Assembly (NCBI RefSeq): GCF_014698795.1
Contig: NZ_JACJTR010000003.1
Coordinates: 124,001-188,000 of the forward strand
Source: Nostoc sp. FACHB-892
GTDB lineage: Bacteria; Cyanobacteriota; Cyanobacteriia; Cyanobacteriales; Nostocaceae
Reading direction: 5' to 3'
DNA: 64,000 nt
Both the position numbers and the translations under genes were made by a program. The notes below the pieces were generated by a model. The model was not told where the DNA came from. It saw nothing but the letters and a program-made list of their open reading frames with translations, and did no database searches. Positions within the stretch are counted from its first letter, which is position 1. Each line of letters begins with the position of its first letter. Shown here one piece after another: positions 35,942-44,749 of the stretch.

Positions 35942-36208
35942 TCATTCTGCATTTTCTTCAAGAGCTTGACGTATATCGTATTGCGTTTGTAAATTCAACC
36001 AAAACTGAGCGCTGTTACCAAAATAGCGAGATAAACGCAAAGCTGTATCTGCTGTAATAGTACGTTTTCCAGATAAAATTTCACTAATTTTTGTTTGAGT
36101 TACACCTATATCTTTGCTTAATCGATAAGGGGTGATATTTAGTGGCTCTAAAAATTCTAGTTGTAGGATTTCTCCAGGGTAGATATTTGGTAGACGGTTG
36201 TTGTTCAT
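35942..36208 (-). CDS. higA: HigA family antitoxin (XRE helix-turn-helix)
   Basis: 88 residues, HigA/VapI type: PNIYPGEILQLEFLEPLNIT, HTH YRLSKDIGVTQTKISEILSGKRTITADTALRLSRYFG, and AQFWLNLQTQYDIRQA. It should repress its own operon and neutralise the HigB nuclease. The adjacent higB, normally the first gene, is reduced to its 3' end, so this antitoxin seems to be an orphan. Confidence 0.92.
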   Translation of the reverse strand: MNNNRLPNIYPGEILQLEFLEPLNITPYRLSKDIGVTQTKISEILSGKRTITADTALRLSRYFGNSAQFWLNLQTQYDIRQALEENAE

Positions 36209-36223
36209 GATTATTTCCAGACA

Positions 36224-36337
36224 TCAGTGATAATCTACTATTTCAACTTCCGAAGCATTGTTCTCATCCGTCCAAACAAAGCAGATTCGCCATTGCTCGT
36301 TAATACGAATACTGTACTGCTCTTTCCTATTGCTAAG
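36224..36337 (-). pseudogene. higB: HigB toxin, 3' remnant
   Basis: Fifteen bases upstream of higA, the minus strand reads NRKEQYSIRINEQWRICFVW followed by TDE and VEIVDYH-stop. This is the conserved C-terminal third of HigB/RelE-like toxins. Family members have about 90 residues. Only about 37 are here, and the frame upstream of roughly 36335 no longer resembles HigB and has no start codon in context. Confidence 0.8.
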
Positions 36338-36470
36338 TAGTGATGATACGCTGTTGACAGTCGGTAGCGAAGCGATGCTGGGCAGTTTGACGGTTTATGA
36401 TTACGTCAAGACAGCAGCAAAAAAGACTCCAGGCTTAAAGACTGTAGCAGAACTGTTGAGCGATCGCTAG
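36338..36470 (+). pseudogene. Unidentified 3' gene fragment facing away from the higB remnant
   Basis: From the higB breakpoint, the plus strand has a frame ending GSLTVYDYVKTAAKKTPGLK-TVAELLSDR-stop that looks like a protein C-terminus. It has no start context. Both fragments lack their 5' ends at the same place, as expected after a deletion between two divergent genes. I do not recognise the parent protein. Confidence 0.4.
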
Positions 36471-36532
36471 TTGATAAAATAGACGTTGCGTGAACGACTA
36501 TCGCGCTTTTATTCAGTAAATAAACCACGCTC

Positions 36533-36595
36533 TAAGGGCACAGCATTGCTGTGCCCTTACGATAGATATGGTTGGAATAAATGAAAACTGCTGTA
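36533..36595. repeat. 27-bp perfect palindrome plus conserved flank
   Basis: A 13-bp arm ending in GGGCACAGCA is perfectly inverted around a single T (36533-36559). The following 36 bases (cgatagatatgg..tgaaaactgctg) match, in inverse orientation, the left flank and end of the MITE-like element at 11887-11940. It is therefore a member of the same dispersed family. Confidence 0.75.
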
Positions 36596-36640
36596 AAGTT
36601 TTGATGACTCCTGGACAGGCTAGATATCCACCCTTGATTG

Positions 36641-38932
36641 TTATTGCAATGCCTCAGCAGTCTTCTTCTTATCCAACTTAAGAATCAACACACCCAAAGG
36701 TGGTAAACACAAATCCAGTGAATAGGGACGACTGTGCAAAGACCAATCGTCTGTCCACTTACCACCTAAGTTGCCCATATTGCTGCCGCCATACTTACGC
36801 GCATCACTGTTAAACAACTCGGTATAAAATCCCTTTTGCGGTACACCAATGCGGTAGTGAGAATGGGGTTGTGGTGTAAAATTGCAAACGACGATCGCAA
36901 AATCATCAGAATCCTTGTCACGACGGATGAAGGAAACTACACTATGGCGGTTGTCGCTACAGTCAATCCATTCAAACCCCGGTTCAGCAAAATCCTGGGT
37001 GTACAAAACTGGTTCAGAACGGTAGAGATGGTTCAATTCCCGGAAAAACGTTTTTAACTGTTGGTGGGCTTCATGCTGTAACAAATGCCACTCCAAATCA
37101 GCCCAAGCATTCCACTCACTCCACTGCCCAAACTCCATGCTCATAAACATGGTTTTCTTACCTGGGTGAGCAAACATATAGCTAAATAAACAACGGATAT
37201 TAGCTAACTTCTGCCATGTATCCCCCGGCATTTTACCGATAATATTGCTCTTACCATGCACTACTTCATCGTGGGACAGAGCCAACATGAAGTTCTCGCT
37301 GTGGTTGTACCACATACTAAAGGTGATATTGTTTTGATGGAACTGGCGGAACCAAGGATCCATGCTGAAGTAATCCAGCATATCGTGCATCCAGCCCATA
37401 TTCCACTTCAAGTTAAAGCCTAGTCCGCCTGTGTAGGTGGGCCAAGACACCATCGGCCAAGAAGTGGATTCTTCAGCAATTGAGAGAATACCGGGGAAAT
37501 AGCTAAAGATAATGTGATTTACCTGACGCAGAAAATCTGCTGCTTCTAGGTTTTCTCTACCGCCGTACTGGTTGGGCAGCCATTCTCCTGGTTCGCGGCA
37601 ATAATCGTTATACAGCATTGAGGCAACAGCATCGACACGAATCCCGTCAATATGATACTTGTCAAACCAGAAGAGGGCATTTGCTGCGAGGAAATTACTA
37701 ACTTCATGACGACCGTAGTTGAACACCAAAGTACCCCATTCTTTGTGTTCGCCCTTGCGGGGGTCAGCGTGTTCGTATAAATGGCTACCATCAAAGAAAG
37801 CTAAACCATGTCCATCTTTGGGAAAGTGACCGGGAACCCAATCTACAATTACCCCTATATCATTTTGGTGACATTTGTCAACAAAATACATGAAATCTTC
37901 GGGGCTGCCAAAACGGGAGGTAGGAGCATAGTACCCGGTTACTTGATAACCCCAAGAACCATCAAAGGGATGCTCCGCAATGGGCAGTAATTCTAAATGG
38001 GTGTATCCTAATTCTTTGACATAGGGAATTAGTCGGTCTGCTAGTTCCCGGTAAGTAAGGAAGCGTGCGCCCGGCTTGAGTTCAGAAACCACAACTACCG
38101 ATTCAGTTTCACCATTGGGGAGTTTAGCAGGTTCTGCACTCGAAGCGTGTAACCAAGACCCTAAATGCACTTCATAAACTGAGACTGGTTGGGTGAGTGG
38201 ATCAGTATGACGCCGTTTTTCCATCCAGCCTTCGTCATGCCAATTATAAGCATCTAAATCAGTGACAATGGATGCCGTTTTCGGGCGGGGTTCCTGCTGG
38301 AAACCGTAGGGATCGGATTTTTCGTAAATGTGTCCCTCAAAATTTTTGATTTCATATTTATAATGCTCTCCCACCCCGATTTCAGGAATAAACAATTCCC
38401 AAACTCCGGTGGGGCCTTTACGCATCTGGTGTTTGCGTCCATCCCAGAGGTTGAAATCTCCCAGCAATGAAACATTGCGGGCGTTGGGTGCCCAAACAGC
38501 AAAATAAACGCCCTTAACGCCGTTTATTTCCGTGGGGTGCGCTCCCAGTTTTTCATATATCCGGTGATGGTTGCCTTCACTAAACAAATGCAAGTCAAAG
38601 TCTGTCAAGTTTGGAGAACGGAAAGCGTAAGGGTCATAAGTGACTCGCTCATGTTCTCCTTCTTTAATCCGTAGCTGATAGTTTGCCAGTTCTGGAGTGT
38701 CAATCGTGCATTCAAAAAAGTGAGGATTATGCACTGTTTGCATTGGATATTCCTTCCGTTGCTCAGGAAGAACCACCCATACTGCACTTGCGTTTGGTAA
38801 GTAGGCTCGCACAACCCAGACAGTTTTGCCGTCTTGTTCTATGGGATGGGAACCTAATATTTCAAAGGGATCGTTATGCTGATTCCAAACGATGCTGTTA
38901 ACCTGCTCAGGGGCGATCGTGGTTATGGACAT
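36641..38932 (-). CDS. glgB: 1,4-alpha-glucan branching enzyme GlgB
   Basis: 763 residues. Two N-terminal CBM48-type modules (about 15-230; DPFEILGSHPIE, VYFAVWAPNARNVSLLGDFNLWDG) precede the GH13 barrel. The barrel has YTHLELLPIAEHPFDGSWGYQ, nucleophile Asp in HIDGIRVDAVASMLY, acid Glu in ILSIAEESTSWP, and LALSHDEVVHGK. A C-terminal beta domain ends in PPLGVLILKLDKK. It introduces alpha-1,6 branches in glycogen. A single-gene unit, with ATG preceded by a T-rich leader. Confidence 0.97.
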   Translation of the reverse strand: MSITTIAPEQVNSIVWNQHNDPFEILGSHPIEQDGKTVWVVRAYLPNASAVWVVLPEQRKEYPMQTVHNPHFFECTIDTPELANYQLRIKEGEHERVTYDPYAFRSPNLTDFDLHLFSEGNHHRIYEKLGAHPTEINGVKGVYFAVWAPNARNVSLLGDFNLWDGRKHQMRKGPTGVWELFIPEIGVGEHYKYEIKNFEGHIYEKSDPYGFQQEPRPKTASIVTDLDAYNWHDEGWMEKRRHTDPLTQPVSVYEVHLGSWLHASSAEPAKLPNGETESVVVVSELKPGARFLTYRELADRLIPYVKELGYTHLELLPIAEHPFDGSWGYQVTGYYAPTSRFGSPEDFMYFVDKCHQNDIGVIVDWVPGHFPKDGHGLAFFDGSHLYEHADPRKGEHKEWGTLVFNYGRHEVSNFLAANALFWFDKYHIDGIRVDAVASMLYNDYCREPGEWLPNQYGGRENLEAADFLRQVNHIIFSYFPGILSIAEESTSWPMVSWPTYTGGLGFNLKWNMGWMHDMLDYFSMDPWFRQFHQNNITFSMWYNHSENFMLALSHDEVVHGKSNIIGKMPGDTWQKLANIRCLFSYMFAHPGKKTMFMSMEFGQWSEWNAWADLEWHLLQHEAHQQLKTFFRELNHLYRSEPVLYTQDFAEPGFEWIDCSDNRHSVVSFIRRDKDSDDFAIVVCNFTPQPHSHYRIGVPQKGFYTELFNSDARKYGGSNMGNLGGKWTDDWSLHSRPYSLDLCLPPLGVLILKLDKKKTAEALQ

Positions 38933-39125
38933 GAAGCTACCTAAGTGTAATAACGTGATTGACTAAATCTACTTTTTTAATATCTATATATATTCTTTAC
39001 ATTTATTTGCAATTTTGTCGCCACCGTTATCCTACATCAGAATGGGACATTGGGCATTGGGCATTGGGCACTGGGGATTAAGTAGGTACGAGAGGCAGAG
39101 GGAAAAACAACTAATGACTAAATGA

Positions 39126-39464
39126 CTAAATATTTAAAAATGGGAATAACTGAAGTAAGGTTTTACGTATACGAAGCAAGAAAACCTGATCCCGAATTTT
39201 GGAGTCTAGTTTTGGGGGCGGAGCAAGTTGGAGCTGCGCTTGTAACTCAATATATTCGGCAGCTGTTAGAAAACTTCCATCAACAGGCGATCGCGCTTCT
39301 ATGATAATCTTAGTGCGTAATATTTCTTCTGGTGTATCCTCTGGTGGTGGTAATGCTATTACTGCTGATTTCCAATAAGTATTTAATACAACAAAAGTTG
39401 CAATAATTACACTTAAGCACAGTAATTTTGCTGTTTTTCTGGCTTTAACTCTCCCCATGCCCAA
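39126..39464 (-). CDS. Secreted or membrane-anchored protein of unknown function
   Basis: 112 residues. A basic start (MGMGRVKARKTAK) precedes one hydrophobic segment (LLCLSVIIATFVVLNTYW, about 14-31), as in an uncleaved anchor or signal peptide. Then comes a proline-rich ALPPPEDTPEEILRTKIIIEARSP region with LTAAEYIELQAQLQ. It has the look of a conserved cyanobacterial hypothetical protein. No function recognised. Confidence 0.7.
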   Translation of the reverse strand: MGMGRVKARKTAKLLCLSVIIATFVVLNTYWKSAVIALPPPEDTPEEILRTKIIIEARSPVDGSFLTAAEYIELQAQLQLAPPPKLDSKIRDQVFLLRIRKTLLQLFPFLNI

Positions 39465-39604
39465 TTGCCAAACTTATAAATTTTTCCAATAAAAATCTGG
39501 CAATATCAACAGACATCACTAAGTCTCTCCTAATACAGAATAGACTACAGGGAATGCTCTTGAGCAATTGCCAGCGATCGCAATGAATTGTTTTGCCCTC
39601 TCAA

Positions 39605-39780
39605 AACTCAGGAGTCTAAGCCATTTCAAATACTAAATCAGAGAAGTACTTTGCCCACAAGATGGCTTAGATTTACAGAACTCAAATTCTTTTGATGTCA
39701 AACAAAGTTCGGTCAGGCGAAAATTTCAGACGGACACATGGTTGAAGAGGTAACCCTCATAACCAGTGTCCTTTACTTGC
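39605..39780. ncRNA. Candidate structured RNA region
   Basis: Within a 474-base gap, TCTAAGCCAT (39615-39624) is perfectly inverted at 39662-39671. At 39732-39771 a composite hairpin pairs GGACAC/GTGTCC, then GGTT/AACC, then GAGG/CCTC, with small symmetric internal loops. Neither structure encodes protein. It does not match a riboswitch or housekeeping RNA I recognise, and the strand is undetermined. Confidence 0.35.
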
Positions 39781-39938
39781 TGCCCTACTTAGCTGGTATT
39801 TGAGCCAACTCCAGTACCTGATACACCAATAGAAAAACATAGGTTTTTACGTGAACCTAATGTAATTCAAGCTATTTAGTGACAAACGTTGTGGCTAAGT
39901 TGTCTTGGGCATAATTTAAACTAAAGCTGATTGATGCC

Positions 39939-40124
39939 TTATTTAGGAGTAGCTGCGGGAGTAACTGCCGGAGTAACTGCCGGAGTTGCAGCAGGTGCAT
40001 CAGTTGGTTCACCTGTAGTACCACCTGGAGTAGTAGTACCAGTACCACCACCACCGCCTTCACAGGCTCCGAGAACTGTAGCCAGACTTAACATTACAGC
40101 CAAACCAAAGATTTTTGTTTTCAT
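39939..40124 (-). CDS. Small low-complexity lipoprotein
   Basis: 61 residues. The signal peptide MKTKIFGLAVMLSLATVLGAC has a lipobox LGAC (Cys21). The mature part is glycine-rich, then a Thr/Pro/Ala tail with repeated TPAV units, which correspond to a short DNA repeat (ccggagtaactg). It is likely a surface- or periplasm-facing lipoprotein. It may act as a cell-wall spacer; its role is unknown. The opposite-strand frame here is an echo of the same low complexity. Confidence 0.7.
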   Translation of the reverse strand: MKTKIFGLAVMLSLATVLGACEGGGGGTGTTTPGGTTGEPTDAPAATPAVTPAVTPAATPK

Positions 40125-40625
40125 AACTCCTCTTTCACCAATTATGGCTAGAACAATTTTTCACCTGTTGAATACGATACCGTATTTATTGCTTTTTTTT
40201 AATATTGGGAGATTACATACTTAAAAAAACAATCTTTTGGGGTATTCTTTTTCGGATTAGTTATCATACAGCCATCTGATTAATTTCTCTTAAATCGGGA
40301 GGAAAACGGAAATTACCAAATTTTCTAGCAAAAAGAGTATCATAGCAAAAAATTTTATTTTTTACCGGAGTATTGCACCTTGCTGCCCTACGTTGCCATA
40401 CTTTAGGTGCGATATCTAAAGGGCAAGCTGTCCAGTTGCTAATTGCTGATTGCAAAATTGCAATATCTAGAGGATGCAAACATTGCTACAGCTACCTATT
40501 AGCACATTTAAAAGGGTGTAGTCTGTTGATGTGTACTTGTTGCACAGAAGGGAATTTTAACCTAAGCAAAAACAGGCAATTAAGACAATCAATCTAAAGT
40601 ACAGTATTTTCAATCTAAAAAATTT
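40125..40625. other. Intergenic region upstream of the FtsL-like gene
   Basis: 501 bases between divergent genes. A 71-codon minus-strand frame at 40264-40479 (MHPLDIAILQSAISNW, then PLDIAPKVWQRRAAR) is possible but has no clear homology or ribosome-binding site. Otherwise AT-rich, with T/A runs near 40195-40230 and no recognised element. Confidence 0.4.
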
Positions 40626-41324
40626 ATGGTAGTTGCTCGTAAATCTCCTGTTTCTAAAAAGGGTACTTGGTTCCGGCGAGATTCTATCCTTTCTTTAGGG
40701 AGGCGACGCTCTGCGCGTACCGAATCAGCAGCACAAAGCTCTCCTACACCAACTGCCCAAGCTGCACCAGTATCCTCTCAAAGACGACAGCGTTCCTCGA
40801 AAAAGCTAGCGGTTTCTCCCACAAATGAGGCAGTTATACCCAAACAGGTGAAAGAGTTGGGTAGACAACAACTGCTAAATCTCAATGAGCAGTCGAGTAG
40901 AAACCAGAAAACTCCAAGGGTAGGTTTTCTTCGCCTTCCTATAATGCCTAATTCTGGAGCGGCACCTTTATGGTTACTACGCTTGTACACCTTTCATCGT
41001 TATTCGACAGTTTTGGCGTTCTTGTTAGTAGCATCGACACTTGCTGTTTACGGCTGGACGGTATATTCTCAAGACCTTTGGAGTAAGTCATATAGCAGGC
41101 TGCAAAAACTCCAACGTCATGAGCGGCTGTTAACGACAACCAACGCAACGCTGAGAAATAAAATGGCTGAGGAAGCAGAAAAATCAACAACAGGGCTGGT
41201 ATCGCCGACTCCTCAAGGGATGATTTTCTTGCCTCCTGCATCTCATAATCCTAAGCCAGCATCGTCTAACACAACGCCAAATTCTCAAACGCAAGAGCAA
41301 ACACTCTCGCCATTGGGATATTAA
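40626..41324 (+). CDS. Bitopic membrane protein upstream of ftsI (FtsL-like)
   Basis: 232 residues. A basic, Ser-rich cytoplasmic part (1-130) is followed by one membrane helix (TVLAFLLVASTLAVYGWTVY, about 132-151) and a short extracytoplasmic coiled coil (SKSYSRLQKLQRHERLLTTTNATLRNKMAEE, about 156-186). A Pro/Ser/Thr-rich tail ends the protein. The topology and its position directly before ftsI are those of FtsL/DivIC-type divisome proteins, but the sequence itself is not diagnostic. It lies 62 bases ahead of the ftsI ATG and is probably co-transcribed. Confidence 0.75.
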   Translation: MVVARKSPVSKKGTWFRRDSILSLGRRRSARTESAAQSSPTPTAQAAPVSSQRRQRSSKKLAVSPTNEAVIPKQVKELGRQQLLNLNEQSSRNQKTPRVGFLRLPIMPNSGAAPLWLLRLYTFHRYSTVLAFLLVASTLAVYGWTVYSQDLWSKSYSRLQKLQRHERLLTTTNATLRNKMAEEAEKSTTGLVSPTPQGMIFLPPASHNPKPASSNTTPNSQTQEQTLSPLGY

Positions 41325-41386
41325 GGTTAGGAGTTGAGAGTAACTAACTTTTGATTCCGAAAAGCAATTTGCTACTGAGTAAGGCA

Positions 41387-43225
41387 ATGCAAAAATCACC
41401 AAGCAGAACAAAATTCAGAAAGTTTCGGAATTCAGCATTCACTAGGCGACAAAAGGGTTCTAAACGAGGGTTTTTGGGGACACTTGCCTCTAGTATCCAA
41501 GACCAGACATCCAACACCAAGTCCCGACTCTTTGTAGTATGGGGTCTATTAATGGCAGCAGGGTTAGGGTTGGGTGTCAATTTATATAACCTACAAATTG
41601 TCAAGGGGCCAAAGTTAACGCAGCAGGCACGAAACCAGCAAATGGTGAATTTGCGACCTTTTATGCCCCGTCGCCCGGTGGTAGATCGCAATAATAATCT
41701 GTTGGCAATTGACCGTCCAGTATATATTTTGTATGCTCATCCCAAGCTGTTTGAGAAATCTAATGAAGAGATAGCAGAGCGACTTGCCCCAATATTGGCA
41801 AAAGATACTGCTGACTTGGTGAAAACTTTTCAAAGCAAAAAAAGCGGAATTATACTTGACCCAGCTCTGCCCGAAGAAATTATTGATCGCGTGACTGCTT
41901 TGCGCTTAAATGGCTTGGAGTTAATTCAAAAATACTCCCGATTTTATCCGCCAGACGATTTGGTTTCTGATGTGGTGGGCTATGTAAATCTTGACCGTCG
42001 TGGTCAAGCAGGGGTGGAATACTCTCAAGAGAAGTTACTAGAACGTCCTGTGCAAACAGTGCGGCTCAGTCGCGATGGTAGTGGGGCCCTGATGCCGAAT
42101 CATGCGCCCGAAGGTTTTTTGCATTTTGATGATTTGCGATTAAAACTTACTATTGATAGCCGTCTGCAACGAATTGCCCGCGTTGCGCTCAAACAACAGA
42201 TGGAAAAGTTTGACGCTAAACGTGGGGCGGTAATTGTCATGGATGCGTTGGATGGTTCTTTACTCGCCCTCGTTTCTCAGCCTACCTATAACCCTAATGA
42301 ATATGCTAAAGCTAATATCTCGCTATTTAAAAACTGGACGGTGGCGGATCTTTATGAACCAGGATCGACTTTTAAGCCTTTGAATGTGGCGATCGCTCTA
42401 GAAAATGGCATCATCAAACCAGATGATATGTTTAATGACTCCGGTTCTGTTCGAGTAGCTAATTACACCATCAAAAATGCGATGAATAATGGTTATGGGC
42501 AAATCAGCATCGCTCAGATTTTGCAATATTCCAGCAACATTGGCATGGTGCAAATTATCCAACGCTTAAAGCCTTCAATCTACTACAACTGGCTAGAACG
42601 TTTAGGGCTAGGACAAAAAGTTGATACAGATTTACCTTTTGAAGTTGGTGGGCGGCTCAAAAGTCAAGAAGAATTTATTGCTTCACCAATTGAACCAGCT
42701 ACTACTTCCTTTGGGCAAGGCTTTTCCATGACACCGTTACAGCTAGTGCAAATGCACGGTGCTTTAGCTAATGGCGGTAAGTTGGTCACACCTCATGTGG
42801 TGCAGGGGTTGGTTGATACTAAAGGGCAAATGCATGATTCACCCACTCGCACCATCCCACGCCAAATTTTTTCAGCCGCAACAGCCCAAAAGGTTGTGGA
42901 AATGATGGAAACTGTTGTTGATGAAGGCAGTGGGAAGCCGTCACAAATTCCCGGATATCGTATTGCTGGTAAAACTGGTACAGCCCAAAAAGCTAGTCCT
43001 AATGGTGGCTATATCAAGGGTGCTAGAATGACCAGCTTCGTGGCCATTTTGCCAGTGGAATCTCCTCGGTATGTAGTGTTTGCACTGGTGGATGAGCCAA
43101 AAGGAGAAAGTGCTTATGGTTCTACTGTCGCCGCCCCAATTGTGAAGTCGGTGATCGAAGCACTGATTCCTCTTGAGGAGATTCCGCCAAGTAAGGCGAT
43201 CGAGGAACAGAAGAAAGCGCCGTAG
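41387..43225 (+). CDS. ftsI: Septal peptidoglycan transpeptidase FtsI (PBP3 type)
   Basis: 612 residues from the ATG at 41387. An in-frame TTG at 41351 would add 12. The short cytoplasmic region and membrane anchor (LFVVWGLLMAAGLGLGVNLY) are followed by the pedestal domain (RPVVDRNNNLLAIDRPVYILY). The transpeptidase has SxxK in EPGSTFKPLN (Ser327), the SxN motif in YSSNIG, and KTGTAQ. Cross-links septal peptidoglycan in partnership with FtsW. It follows the FtsL-like gene. Confidence 0.95.
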   Translation: MQKSPSRTKFRKFRNSAFTRRQKGSKRGFLGTLASSIQDQTSNTKSRLFVVWGLLMAAGLGLGVNLYNLQIVKGPKLTQQARNQQMVNLRPFMPRRPVVDRNNNLLAIDRPVYILYAHPKLFEKSNEEIAERLAPILAKDTADLVKTFQSKKSGIILDPALPEEIIDRVTALRLNGLELIQKYSRFYPPDDLVSDVVGYVNLDRRGQAGVEYSQEKLLERPVQTVRLSRDGSGALMPNHAPEGFLHFDDLRLKLTIDSRLQRIARVALKQQMEKFDAKRGAVIVMDALDGSLLALVSQPTYNPNEYAKANISLFKNWTVADLYEPGSTFKPLNVAIALENGIIKPDDMFNDSGSVRVANYTIKNAMNNGYGQISIAQILQYSSNIGMVQIIQRLKPSIYYNWLERLGLGQKVDTDLPFEVGGRLKSQEEFIASPIEPATTSFGQGFSMTPLQLVQMHGALANGGKLVTPHVVQGLVDTKGQMHDSPTRTIPRQIFSAATAQKVVEMMETVVDEGSGKPSQIPGYRIAGKTGTAQKASPNGGYIKGARMTSFVAILPVESPRYVVFALVDEPKGESAYGSTVAAPIVKSVIEALIPLEEIPPSKAIEEQKKAP

Positions 43226-43417
43226 GGAGTGGGGAGTGGGGGGCAGGGGGCAGGGGAAGAAAAATTATTGGTTATTGACCAATGCCCAATCCCTTTGTTC
43301 CTCTAGACTTAATTTTTCTTTATAACCAAAGAAAGAGGTACAAAAAGCTACTCGTGTGGGAAGTTAAGTATTAGAGAGAAGCTAATTTCTCACTTTTGCA
43401 AAGCTACCGAAGATTCC

Positions 43418-44533
43418 ATGCAAAGTAATTTAGTTACATTTCCTAACGCTGGGGCTGTGAAAAACAGCACGCAAACAGAAGAGGGAACAATTACCAAGTA
43501 CGACCGTGCTGAGGAGCAATTTATAAAACTACTGGCAATAGAGGATTTGGATCATCAACTTGATGTAAAACCTGCAATAGCTAGTGAGTTTGAACAGGCG
43601 CTGTCAAGGGCAATTCGCGCCGCCTATAAAAACGATCGCTTTGATGAACAGGCTCACCGTTTTCTCCAGAGGATACTTTATCGGATTAATCGGCTAAAGC
43701 TGTTTTGGTACGACGATTTGCGGCACTATACGAATGAGCGATCGCTTTACTTGTGTTCATGTCGTGACCAAATTGAAGCTGCTTGGCAAAAGTGGGAACT
43801 GGCACAACTAGATGTGCCTGCACTGCAACAATTGGATGTAAAACAAGCGCTAATTGAGCGCACATCTGCCGATTTAGATCCGCTTTTGTCGGAGAGTAGC
43901 CGCTACATTCGTGAGGAAATGACTGAGGCTGGTTACCGTCATCTGCTAGCGATCGGCTCCTTTGATGGCTTGGTTGAAGCTAGTCATCTTTCCCGCATTC
44001 TGGGCGGTGTTGCTAATGAAGTGCAGTGTACGCTGATGCGAGTACTAATAGAAGAATACGGCAATGGTCGTTTATCTCGCAAGCACTCTACATTTTTTGC
44101 CCAAATGCTTGCTGAGTTTGAAATGAACACTGAACCAGAGGCATATTTCGATTTAGTACCTTGGGAAGTTTTGGCTTCTACCAATCATAATTTTTTAGTG
44201 ACTGAACGCAAACGCTATTTCCTACGTTATAGCGGCGGTTTGACCTATTTTGAAGTGGCTGGCCCTGCGGTTTACAAAAATTATATGATGGCGGCGCAAC
44301 GACTGGGACTCTCAGAAGTAGCGGTGGGTTACTGGGAACTACACATCAGGGAAGATGAACGCCACGGCCGTTGGATGTTAGATGATGTAGCTTTGCCATT
44401 AGCAGAGCGCTATCCCAATGATGCATGGGAATTAGTGCTTGGGTACGATCAGCAGAAACTCATGAGCGATCGCGCAGGTGGTGCTGTTGTGCGATCAATA
44501 CGTAAAGCAGAACAAGCTGGCTGGTTTATCTAA
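43418..44533 (+). CDS. Heme-oxygenase-like diiron (iron-containing redox enzyme) family protein
   Basis: 371 residues, mostly helical. Candidate metal ligands are visible in two helices typical of the HDO fold: Glu212/Glu213 and His223 in IEEYGNGRLSRKHS, and Glu307, Asp313 and His316 in YWELHIREDERHGRW. The first 150 residues are an extra helical region. Family members are non-heme diiron N-oxygenases, desaturases or decarboxylases of small molecules. The substrate here is unknown. A methyltransferase gene follows by about 215 bases. Confidence 0.82.
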   Translation: MQSNLVTFPNAGAVKNSTQTEEGTITKYDRAEEQFIKLLAIEDLDHQLDVKPAIASEFEQALSRAIRAAYKNDRFDEQAHRFLQRILYRINRLKLFWYDDLRHYTNERSLYLCSCRDQIEAAWQKWELAQLDVPALQQLDVKQALIERTSADLDPLLSESSRYIREEMTEAGYRHLLAIGSFDGLVEASHLSRILGGVANEVQCTLMRVLIEEYGNGRLSRKHSTFFAQMLAEFEMNTEPEAYFDLVPWEVLASTNHNFLVTERKRYFLRYSGGLTYFEVAGPAVYKNYMMAAQRLGLSEVAVGYWELHIREDERHGRWMLDDVALPLAERYPNDAWELVLGYDQQKLMSDRAGGAVVRSIRKAEQAGWFI

Positions 44534-44749
44534 GAAATCTAAAACAATTAGAAATTAAAAAATGCCAGATTCTTTCTGACGTTTATAATTTCACATTTCT
44601 AAATCATTGTATTGCAAATCTATCTACAATCCAATTTATTTAGTAAGGGCTTCTTTACTAAAGGAAGGGTTATTTATTTACTTGATATTTAAGATATTAA
44701 ATAACCTCTTATTACATTGATTATACCTTACACATTGAAGTGCAGTCAA

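Noticed and set aside
39931..40224. 97-codon plus-strand frame with a Gly/Val/Pro-rich product
   Set aside because: It is the complement of the lipoprotein gene, which has a proper lipobox signal peptide. Low complexity explains the open frame.
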